Shown here: positions 29,108-40,200 of the stretch, piece after piece
Layout of the letters: the number at the start of each line of letters is the position of its first letter
Position numbering within the stretch: position 1 is the stretch's first letter
Assembly: GCF_000003815.2 (NCBI RefSeq)
Contig: NC_049988.1
Coordinates: forward strand, 22,413,461 to 22,477,460
Source of the DNA: Branchiostoma floridae
Taxonomy: Eukaryota > Chordata > Leptocardii > Amphioxiformes > Branchiostomatidae
Direction of reading: 5' to 3'
Length of the DNA: 64,000 nt
The notes under the pieces: generated by a model
Seen by the model: the letters and a program-made list of their open reading frames with translations, nothing else
What the model was told of the DNA's origin: nothing
Databases searched by the model: none
Made by a program: the position numbers and the translations under genes

Positions 29108-32100
29108 TCACACACCTGCGCCTGCAGTGCTAGGTGTGTCAGGTGTGTCAGCACACCTGTCCTGCACACCTGGCAGGTAGACACGCGCCACGACGTGATG
29201 ACATGACTGCCAGTCCAGGTCATCAGGCAGGGTGACATCCACCTCTGTACAAACCCCTGCAGACCTGTCATACACGAGCACATGCTGACATTTCGACTGT
29301 TCATACTGATCACAACCCATGTAAGCGTGCAGCTCATTCTCATGCACAAAGAGAGTCGGACTGCAAGCGTGGCGATCTGTGTCCTCTGCATCAGGAGGAC
29401 TTTGTAAAGATGGAGCTTCCAGTCGAAGCTCCTTCCACCGTGCAGCCTCTGTATCGTACACTAACATAAACGTGAAGTCCATGTTGGAGTAGAAGATCTC
29501 AGTACCCATGACAGCACTGGTCCAGAACTCTGCATCGATTATCGGTCGGGTGAGCTCGGACCATCGGTTCTCCCTGGGGTTGTAACAGTACATTTCTGCT
29601 CTGGTACACAGGTAGAGGAAACCGCATGACATGGCCTTTGGCATAGACATCATCATCTTTACCCTGAGCGGTGTGCAGTCCTGCCATTCATTTGTGTCGA
29701 TGTCATACTTCTTGAGCCGAACGGTCTTTTCGATAGTGCTAATGGTAGAAGCAAGGTAATAAAGATGTCCATCAATGTACAGAAGGAATGTATCTCCATC
29801 GATCTCAGGAAGCCTCTCCACAGTTGACTTCTGTTCCCAGACGCCCTTCATCTGGTTGTACAAGAGCAGGGACAGCCGTTCCTCACCCTCCCTCGCAGCC
29901 AGGATGTAGATCTGCTCGTCACCGGTGACGGTTGCCCCGACCACAGAGTGGAACTCAGCGAAACTGCAGCTGACGAACTTCCCTGATCTGGGGTTAATGC
30001 CCTGCATCTTGCTGGAGAGGAAACACACAAAATCGGTTTAAGTAAGAATAATAGAAAAATCTATCTCTGTTCTTTAGGAGAAGGAAAGGGAGGGCTGGGT
30101 TTTCAACAGGATGTTTTTACACCCCTCCTTCACCTTATATGCAGGCCATGCTAACAGGTCGCCAAACCTATGATGGCGAGTGACCAGGCTTTTAGCTAGG
30201 ATTTTATAATAAATTTATTGGTGAGTCGCGGTAAGAGACTATTGTAAGGGGGTCTGGGGGCATCCACCTTCCATGGTGCAGAGTTTTTGATGATTTTGAG
30301 TTAAAACAGTGCATTCTAAGCCTAAGGTATCCCAAGAGGCAAAAATACTGTTACAGATGTCACAGAAGAAGACTGTGACCACAGATGACCTGGTTGCATC
30401 CCTGGTCAATCAGAATTTCATGCTTGACAAAGTTTCCTCTACCTCCCCAGCATAGGGCGTCCAGGGGCATCAAATTTCTTGTTATTCTAAGAAAAGTGCG
30501 TCCAGATGACTCGTTGACGCATGCCTAGCTAAAAGCCTGCGAGTGACTGTCTGCCAACCATTGTCTTCCAGGGCAGATAGATGCCACCAAAAAAACATTT
30601 ACAGTGTAGGCCGGGAGCACCTTAGCGTGGCAAATACATGTGGCAAGTGATGCAGTCGTGAGTCAGTTTGACTTTGACTTTGAGGGTTCTCACATTTTTC
30701 CTGTTTGATCAGACATTGTTCCATAAGTACATACTAGAGAAGTTTGTTTGTACCACTGCACTAGTTCGAAATAAGCATAGCGGTTCTCATTTAATGCGTT
30801 GGTCAAAAATTATCAAGCTAGAAATGCACTGACTAGAACCCTGTGTCAACAAGAAATGCAACAAGAAATATAATGGCCTTCACACAGGTAACTAGATAGT
30901 AAATTCAGACCTGACGTCCACAAAAAATAGGACCATCTCCTCTGCACCAGCCCCAAATCTTGGCTTCAGGCCAGAGTTGCCTTTCTGTACCACATTCCTG
31001 ATGATCTCAAGGCTCCCAGGATCCTCCTTGACCAGGGGGTGTTCCAAGATGGCTGCCGTGTCATCTGAGGTCAGCAGGTTGAAGCGGATGTGAGAGAGGA
31101 TGCTGGGTAGGTGGTGCAGTCTGTTGGGTACAGAGCAGGGGTGGGTTAAGAGTCATTTTCATTACAGAAAATACTGGGAAGTTGGCCGATCAGGCCAAAA
31201 TTAACACTCATGTTACTAATTCATTCATCTATTCATGCTTTCATTCATCAATATGCAGTCATTATACAATTACCGGCTCATTAAAATAAATGGGGGACAC
31301 TGACAAACAAAAAACTGCCACCCACCTGTCCCCCCTGCTGTGCTGCACCCATCTCACCACAGCCTCCCACACTGTTGTCTCCTCTTTAACATCCAGCTCA
31401 TCATGGCTGATGATCTCAGTCAGCTGATTCACACTCAGGCTGCAGAACTCCTCGCTGGAGGCAACCTGTGGAGGTGCAGACACTGACAGAGTACATATAC
31501 TAGTACTATGATACAGTAAAAATGTGCCTTAATCATTTATCCTGTGTACAAAAGCTTATCTTAAATGTTTACAAGCCAAATCACATGCTTTAAGCGGTTG
31601 GTCACTTGGACCTGAAGAAGGCTCTATTTCAATCTACTGTGCTTAATTCATATCATTCTATAGCTAGGCATTCACAGAGGCTATAATTCTGAATATCAAT
31701 TTGACAGAGCTTTAAATGAACATTGGGAAAGAAGACAAACCTCAGAAAAGTTTTTATCGATACATATCAGACAAGTTTCCACAACACTGTCCACAGAGAA
31801 GGCACCAGCAATCTTGTAGAGGTCCACACAGGTGGAGCGCTCCACGTTCATGGCCATGTAGCTGCTGCAGAGGTCTTTTACAGAGTCCAGTTGGAGATAG
31901 TCGGCTGCCTGGTACAGGGAATGCAATCTGTCCAGGGACACTTGGAGGGTTCCCGAGTATGTATAACTCAGGATCTCCTCAAATGTGCCTGCATCCAGAC
32001 CCTACAGGAAAAAAAAAACACGAATATATGACTCCATATATCACAAAGTAGTTCTACAAGGGTCTTTACTTTTTACATATTACCCCCAGTTCCTGCGTAC

Positions 32101-33143
32101 TCGAAAACGTTAACATTTATCATGCCTATCATACATCATGACAAATATTATGTTCAAACTTCCAACTCAATTGCTTTGTCTGCTCGTTATATGTTGTAAT
32201 GGGACATTTGAAAAATAAGCACTGTAAATGCAGAAACTTCGCGGTGGTTTCATGTTCACGGTTTTCACGGTGGCCGATTCACAGCGAATTTAAAACCAAC
32301 GTGACCATTTTTTGATGGCAGTAAGAGATTACAGTGCATGGTGCTACCGCAAACTTAAAACTATGCGTAAAGTCCCTTTTCTCGCACCGCAAAATTAAAT
32401 GCATTTACAGTACAATTTACATTCCATTTTCTGATCTTAATCTCATAAATGTAGTTAAGTATTAATTCTACAGTAGTAACTTAAGTTTAAGCCCTGTTTT
32501 AACTACTTAAAACAGGGCTTAAACTTAAGTTAAAGGCTTTCAAAATACTCTCCAAGCAGAGGTTGAGTCGCGTAGCTAGATATAGTAGTAGTTGGCACCG
32601 GCGCTCCTTGTAATTTTTCCGACTACTACTATATCTACGCGACTCAACCTCTGCTTGGAGAGTACTTTCAAAAAGGATCAGTGAATACGGCAAATCTGCC
32701 TTCAATTAGCACTCAGTGGGGTGGGGGGGGGGGTCAGCAAGTCGAGCGGTCATAAATTTCAAATTGATAACATTTAGATTCTGGGAAACAATATGCCCCT
32801 GGTTTTCATGTACTATATGATACATAAAAACTATGTAAACTGATCGGTTTGCTCTATTTCGACTCTGTGAACGTTATGCAAACCTTACCTTTAAAACAAC
32901 CGTCTTCTGACGACTTTCCGCCATGTCACTTCTAAACAGAGCCCTGAAGTAGTCACTGACCGCAGACAGAACAAGCCGATGGCAGGGAAACCGCCGGTCC
33001 TCGACTTCAAGAATAACATCCTGATATGCTCCATCATTCTGTAAGTCACCCTGTGCCCTGAGAAGCCAGTGAGGATAGCTCTCGTCTTGGTAGGAACGAG
33101 GACGGACTGCGTTCACGTGGCAAGATTGGTCTGCGGCAGCCAT
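29108..33143 (-). CDS. BTB-BACK-Kelch protein, KBTBD-like (probable Cullin-3 adaptor)
   Basis: Five exons join in frame: 33143-32889, 32001-31741, 31465-31326, 31120-30911 and 30011-29108. They total 1770 bases, or 589 residues. The start at 33143 (MAAADQSCHV) precedes the BTB domain; an in-frame ATG further up lies in probable 5' untranslated sequence. BTB spans about residues 30-135 (YQDVILEVEDRRFPCHRLVL, DYFRALFRSDMAES). BACK follows at about 145-250 (SSEEFCSLSVNQLTEIISHD, WEAVVRWVQH). The EEMVLFFV segment before the propeller is typical of the KBTBD2/6/7/8 group. Exon 5 gives a divergent Kelch propeller (YYLAST, WQDCTPL, MYCYNPRENRWSEL, YDTEAARW). Family knowledge: such proteins bring substrates to Cullin-3 ubiquitin ligase. 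The gene is complete, with no damage seen. The orthologue cannot be assigned by eye. Confidence 0.92.
30185..30539. mobile_element. hAT-like MITE in KBTBD-like intron 4
   Basis: The ends CAGGCTTTTAGCTAGG and CCTAGCTAAAAGCCTG are perfect inverted repeats of 16 bases. Both sides carry the 8-bp direct repeat CGAGTGAC (30177-30184 and 30540-30547), the target duplication expected for hAT elements. Length is 355 bp and there is no transposase. Confidence 0.92.
32218..32412. mobile_element. MITE with TACTGTAAATGCA-type ends
   Basis: The left end is CACTGTAAATGCAGAAACTT and the right end is GCATTTACAGTA, both followed inwards by a CGCGGTG / CGCACCGC motif. It lies in KBTBD-like intron 1. The ends are slightly diverged and no target duplication was recognised. 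Confidence 0.65.
32546..32664. mobile_element. Near-perfect palindromic MITE
   Basis: About 45-base arms (TACTCTCCAAGCAGAGGTTG... and its inverse) surround a short loop around GGCACCGGCGCTCCTTG. It is flanked by TTTCAAAA on the left (32538-32545) and on the right one base further out, an 8-bp duplication of hAT type. It can fold into one long hairpin. It lies in KBTBD-like intron 1. Confidence 0.85.
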
Positions 33144-34273
33144 GTTGATGATGTCGAAATCATAACACCGCATCCAAACAAATAACATTAACGGAAAGCG
33201 AGTCCTTCTAGCAAAAAAATGCACGGTCAAATCGTGCAATCATATAGTTTGTATATAATGATAGATGATTATACATTTTTTTCTGAATTTGGATAAAAAT
33301 TCTAAAAACAGAAAACTATTATCACGAATATTTTTACGAATGGCTATCGTGTACATGCGTTCAAGTTCTAATGGCTGCTTGCAGAAATAGTCAACTTGGG
33401 CGGGAGTTTGAATTCCTCCTTTATTTAGCTCATTTTCAGACTTATTTCAAGTTTCTTCAATCCCAAACGTTGTCAAGAGTTCTATGGAGTTGCAGTTAGC
33501 CAGGTAAGGCACCGTACTGGAAATGTTTTGACAATGTGTTGAGGAATTTTGGTCTCTAGAATATGCGCAGCGCAGACGATAATTTGACACTTGGGATGTT
33601 TTGTGTGTTCGTAGCCGGCCTGGGCAAATTCGAATAGAAGCAGGGCTGACAACTTCCGTATTTCAAACCTTGACAATCTATATCTAGTCTACAGTATGAC
33701 TACATTGATCGAGAAAGCTTGGGGGTTTAATTTTTGTTGTTTTTGAATATAGGGAAGGCGTACATGTACTGACATCTGGACTTCATCAAAGCATGACGTC
33801 ATTTTTCACAGGGTCGTCAGACAGATGACGTCACGCTGATCCGGTAAATTATTCCTAACTCCTAAAACTGGTGAGAAATATGCAAGGTGAGGTAATTGCT
33901 ATAAAATTTGATAGCTCACTGTTTGTGAAGTTTATTGCATACTACATGCCCCCAAATGGCTAAATGTAGCAAGTTACATTAAGTATGCAAATCAAGGTTA
34001 GAATTAAGGTAAGCATGAAATTACTTATCAGTACCAAAATCAGGTCAATTGATAAATTTTGTCGAGTCGGATGTTTCAGATAGGTATACACACAGTCTGT
34101 CAGACGGTCTTTCATGTGAGCGACTGAAAGGTATTTGCTGCATTAGATATGCAGTACTACTGCCAGTCACCAGGTGTCCCCACTGTTATTCTGCACATGC
34201 AGCTTGCGATAATGCAAAAGTTGGACCAAATCCTTGATAAGCTACATTTTTGATGTTGCGATTTTACTTGCAG
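33144..34273. other. Intergenic region between two divergent genes
   Basis: About 1.1 kb separates the KBTBD-like start (minus) from the first recognised exon of the ankyrin gene (plus). It probably contains the KBTBD-like promoter and may contain the 5' exon of the ankyrin gene. No further coding exon was recognised. Confidence 0.5.
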
Positions 34274-37200
34274 TTGTACATGTGGAGGAGATGTGGCAGC
34301 TCTGGACCACGCACAGTTATGATGTCATGGCAAAACTGTGCACACAAAGTCATGATGTCATCACAGAGCTGTGGAGGGTGTGGGACTTGGTACAGCAGTC
34401 AGCAGTTGCTATGTTGGGTGGTAGGTTTCATTTCAACATGGTGTTAAATCATCTACAGCATGGTTCTAGCTAGTGCATTTTAGCGTAGTGGGCCACTACG
34501 CTAAAATTTGTGACCACTACGCTAAAATAAGGGCCACTGCGCTCATTTTTAACTAGTGTAGTGGTGCTTTGCTATCATTTGCTTGTTCAACAATGTCTAA
34601 TCAATGTCTGAACAATGAAAAATGATGAAATGCCACTCAAAACTGATAAAAAATCCTTCAAATTACATGTGATGTTAACAGAGTGCCAACTTTTAACCCT
34701 TCCACACCAATCTCCTGATTAGTCACTTCGCTACCATGCCATTCCCACTACGCTAAAATAAAATCCTCGCTAGAACCCTGTACAGTCAAACCTGCACAAC
34801 AAGACCGCTAAGAGGACTGATGGCAACTGGTCTGTTTAGACAGGTTATCATTGTGCGCAGGATTCTTGTGTCTATGGCAGCAGTAAAATTGGTCACAGCC
34901 AGGGGGTCTTTATGTAGAGCTGGCAACTTGTACAGGTTTTTACTGAACGCACGCACGCACGCACACGCACACACACGCACATGCACATGCACAAACACAT
35001 ATGCACACACACACAAACACACACACACATACACGCTCACATACACACATGGTTAAATATAGGGTGGAGGCCCCCAGCCTCTTAGTCTGGCTTTGAATAA
35101 CCCTACTGAGCAGTCAGAAATCTGTTCAGTTTCACAGGATGGTATGTCACTGAATAAAGAGACTGAGTTTTTATACAACCACATCTTTGTTTTTGACAAC
35201 GTTTCGGTGACCGTCTGTCACCTTCTTTTGCCATTAGGACGGTGACAGACGGTCACTGTAAGGCTGGTAAAAATAAAACTGTGTAGTGTGTTGGTGTAAA
35301 ATGTTCAAGTGTAAATTAAGTGTCTCTTTCTACAGTGCCAGTCAGGGCATTGACTGAGGGACTGAACAGGGAAAGAATGAGTATCTATTTCTATTTGTTG
35401 GTGCGGGTGTTAATATAAATTATAAGGTTAGAACTAATGCTTGTTACTCCCACTGGTCTGTTTGGATAAGTACACACACAAAAAGCATATAGCATTTCTG
35501 TACACTAACACAGAGAAACGCACACACACACAATCACACAGATGCACTCTCTCTCACACACACACATCATCATCATCATCTGTCGTCCCTTCCGGGTGGG
35601 GTAAGGCATTGCACAACATCACACACACACACAATCACACAGACACACTCTCTCACACACACACACGCACGCACACAATCACACAAACACACACTCACAC
35701 ACACACACAGACACACACACACACAGACACACACACACAGGCACACACAAACATATAGACACAGACACACACACAAGTGCCCTCTTCTTTCTACTAATTC
35801 TAGATATTAAAATGTGAAACCGTCCTTCCCATTCAGTCCTATTGCAGGTTGCTGAGGCACACTCTACAAGAGACAATGTCTGGGGCCTGAGACTTGCTGT
35901 GGGGTTTGCAGTGGTACTGCTGACTGCCATGATCTTAAGGGTAGTCTTTCATGTTTCACAGGAGGGTGAGTTTTGAACAGCAGTAGAAATGAAAACTTAA
36001 GGTAATCTTTATTGACACAACAAGAATTAAAGAATCTTTCATGAGGCCTCTTCTATTTAATTTTTTTCTATATCTGTTGATATGTCAACCTATTGAAACT
36101 GTTTGCAGTATAATTTGTAAAGTGTGTCAGATTTGTACAGCCAACTATCTAGTGTAGCAGTCCCTTTTCATTCAGGAATAATGAGTCTTTAGATATAGAG
36201 GATACCTTACTAACAACATTATAAGATATTCAATGGCATTGGCAAGCTACATTAAGATGCGGATTATAAATGTATAAATACCATCTGCATCAATCTCTCA
36301 GTATTATATTGATACCATGTATGAACTGAACTTAAAATTCAATTATGATTATTCTGAAAAGTAGTAAAAACTTATGATAATTCTTGTTTTCTGTCCATAT
36401 CCCCAGTAAGAAGTGGTAGTACAAAGAAGCAGAGGGCCAGAAAGCACAGCTCGAAACCCAAAAGTCTTCACACACCAGGCCTAGGAGACCTGGACCTGTT
36501 TGATTTAGCCAAGGTTAGTACAATACCTAAAACAGTGGAGGAAAAAATCTCAGTCTATCTGCAGCTGTTCATGACTTTGAATAAAGGAGTCCGTCATAAA
36601 AGATTCTATATAAAACATATATGATATAGCTTCACTTCAAGAAGAAGCCAGAGCCTAGATGACTGTATAACAGTCTGTTATCATGTCCATTTACATTTTG
36701 GAAAAAATAGTGTGACATTTCATCTTCTGAAACATAAATCAAACTTGTTTGATTTAGCAAGGGTAGGTTCGATAATCTGAAACAGTGGTTAAGAAATCTC
36801 AGTCTACCTCTAGCTATATCTCATCTGTGACTTTTAACAGGGTCATTCGTAAATGCTTTCAAATACCACATACAGTTCCACATCCCCAAGCATATATAGT
36901 GGTCACAACATTCATAACAGCATGAAAGCTGCTTTTACATTATTTTTACATTACTATTTTGTGAAACAGGCTTTTGTAATATTGTGTCGTAATTTTTGTT
37001 GTTGTGAGATTTTGTTCAAGCATAAATGAAAGATACTTCCTTTTCAATGGTTTCCATAAAACCATGTCTTCCAGACTGCGTACCGGCCTGGCTATGCAGT
37101 GAGGGTAGCAGAGGAGGTAGAGAGGCGACAACTGGACATCAACCAGACCCTGCCCAGTACCGGCATGTCCCTCTTCCTGGCAAGTACATGTGCATACATT

Positions 37201-40200
37201 TCTGACATACTAGGACATGATAAAATGCAGGTGTGCTGGGCTGGTCTGTATTTCATGGCTACCCACAGGCAGTGCTTGAAAAAAAAAACTTTTTCAACAT
37301 ACAGGAATAAAAGTCAGAATTCTCCTTCTCTATTCATCTGATTAAAATCCTATATTACTGAACAAAGCCATCTCCAGTCTCCTAGAGCATAGAACATCCA
37401 GTTGAGGTATAATGCAGGAAGTTTGGATTGCATGATCATGCATGTCTTGTTTAAATGTTGTTCTGAACCTTGAGTATAACCATATTCCAATCCAATAGAA
37501 TCACAACTGTAATTTGTTTGAAGTAAAATCTTCCTTATTGGTTTTCCTTCTCTCCCAGTGTGCTTGCCTGAGTGGCTCTCACGAACTCGTGCGAAAACTC
37601 ATCAAAAAAGGTAAGCCCCATACAAAATAATTTGAAGACTAGTCACTCAATGAAACCTGTACCTGTTCACACCTGTATGAGTTCACCTGTTGACTGTGTT
37701 CCAGGTGCAGATATGAGGGTGCGATTAGCGGCAGGTGACAGTGCCCTGTACCTGGCAGTGTATGGCTGTACCTGTTCCCACCTGTATGAGCTCACCTGTT
37801 GATTATGTTCCAGGTGCAGACATGAAGGTGCGATCAGCAGCAGGTGACAGTGCCCTGTACCTGGCTGTGTACAGCTGTACCTGATCACACCTGTACCTGT
37901 ACACACCTGTACTTGTTCACCCCTGTACGAGCTCACCTGTTGACTGTGTTACAGGTACAGACATGAAGGTGCGATCAGCAGCAGGTGACAGTGCCCTGTA
38001 CCTGGCAGTGTACAGATATACCTGTTCACACCTGTACCTGTACACACCTGTATGAGCTCACCTGTTGATTGTGTTCCAGGTGCAGACATGAAGGTGTGAT
38101 TAGCAGCAGGTGACAGTGCCCTGTACCTGGCTGTGGTACAGATATACCTGTTCACACCTGTTTATTCACACCTGTACAGGTGCAGACATGAAGGTGCGAT
38201 CAGCAGCAGGTGACAGCGCCCTGTACCTGGCTGTGTACGGATGTACCTGTTCCCACCAGACTGACCTGTCCCTCGTGCGGATCCTCATAGACTCAGGTAA
38301 ACCTATTATCTGAGCATTTCTGCTAAGGCAACAGGAAAGATGGAAGAAAATCTGTCCTGTTGCTAAATAGTACCTGTTACCTGATGTATTTGATTAGATG
38401 TCTAACCATGTTGATAAAACCTTTGATGTTTTCAGTTTGAATACTTACAGTTTAGCAGTTGAGAACCCAAGAAGAATTAACACATAAAAATGTATGTGGT
38501 CTTGATGACGATCCTGTCTGTATGTTTGCTTGTGTCTGTCTTTGTTTCACGCACATGCATGTAACTCAGGTAAACTGCCTATTACATGTGCAGTGGATTC
38601 CAATTATTCGTATTACGCCTTTTCGGATAATTCGGGTAATTGCATAGAATTGCGAAATCCCAAACCATTTGCCATTCATTCTATTGTATAAGGCTTCGCA
38701 GAATTGGATAACCCCCGGTCTCAAACTTCGGGTTTTTGGATAGAATTACGTCAAATTATAGCGAATAAAATGGGAAAATATATGCTAAAACTTACAAAAT
38801 GAGGCCAAAATTAACCAACAACTGTATGTCCGAAGGCATTTAATCATGAAAAGGACCGTAAGATAGGTAGATTCCACCGAAAATCTTGGCAATGCTGCTG
38901 CGGTAGCGTGCGAACATTGGTTAGGCGCCATTTTGATAGGTTGCCGCAAGGCATGATGGGCGAACGTCATGGGAACGTCAACATGCTTTTGAGTTCATAT
39001 TTCCCCCTCAGACAACGTCTAAACTTGGTTTACCATACAAAATGTGTTTTTACATAATCCACTGTCTCATTATTGAGCTGATTTCGGCTGCACTACGTAG
39101 ATTTTTACAGCGCACGTAACGCAACCGGGTCAATGAACTGTGATGTCGCAATCAGCCGCATTGAATGGCGGGATATCTCAAGCCACGCTACGACGCCATT
39201 TTAAATGTTTTGAAAGTAAAATTTTCCGTCTTCCACCGCGAAAGACGGCGTCGAGTTTAAAATTTCAGCGTAACTTGTGGACACAAGATGTAAATAAGAA
39301 GGTGAAGAGTTTATTTCTCCAATACGTACCGTCAGTTTGCTCAAAATTACGAAATCAACATAATTTTTTCCGGCATACAAGCGGAGTTGTGTTTGCCTTT
39401 GTTGTGGTTCATGCTCTCGGCAGTGCGAGTCAAGCGTATTTTTCTACATGTTCATTTAGCCACCGACTTAAAAATCTTTATTAGATTTATCAGCGCACGT
39501 AAATTGTATAATATCGGAACGTATAATTATGTAAAGCTTGTAACTGGAATCTGTTCGATCTTTTGCTGGCTATTTAGTGATGTTGTAGATTCAAACAGTT
39601 GACGTTCCATTCGTTCAAAACAGTACTGTAGGTTATTAATAACTACTGCTTAGACTACTACTGCTCTAGATGAACAAATGTCTGATTCAAAAGTTTTGTA
39701 AATGAAGTTCCGTATTGTATGTGTGGTGTTTGTGTCTTGCGTAGTAGTAATCCTATATTCGCCCCCCTCCCGACTCCCTTCGGGGCGTTAGTGGCCCAAC
39801 TTCGGACTGTTGGATACTTTGGACTATTGGATAAAATGCGTTGACAAATGAGCTATCCAAATAAGCGAATTCCATTGTACTAGTTTTGAACACTAAGCAC
39901 AAGTTGCATAAAAGAACAGGCTGCAAGGTTTGAGCTACTAGTTCTTACGCCGGAATGGACCCTTAGTTACTCTTTTCAGTAAATGTGCCTTACCCAAGCT
40001 AGGTACTTATTTTCAGTCAAGATGCTTAATAATATGCTTAAGAGTGGTTATAACATGATTAATGATATGCTTAAGAGTAGTTATACTGGCTATATAGATA
40101 CAGATATGTATACATTCAACAGTTAGGGGAAGACATCGCCTCAAACTATTAACTGTGCACCTATTAACAGCGGCATCTCTACAGGTGTGAACAAATAAAA

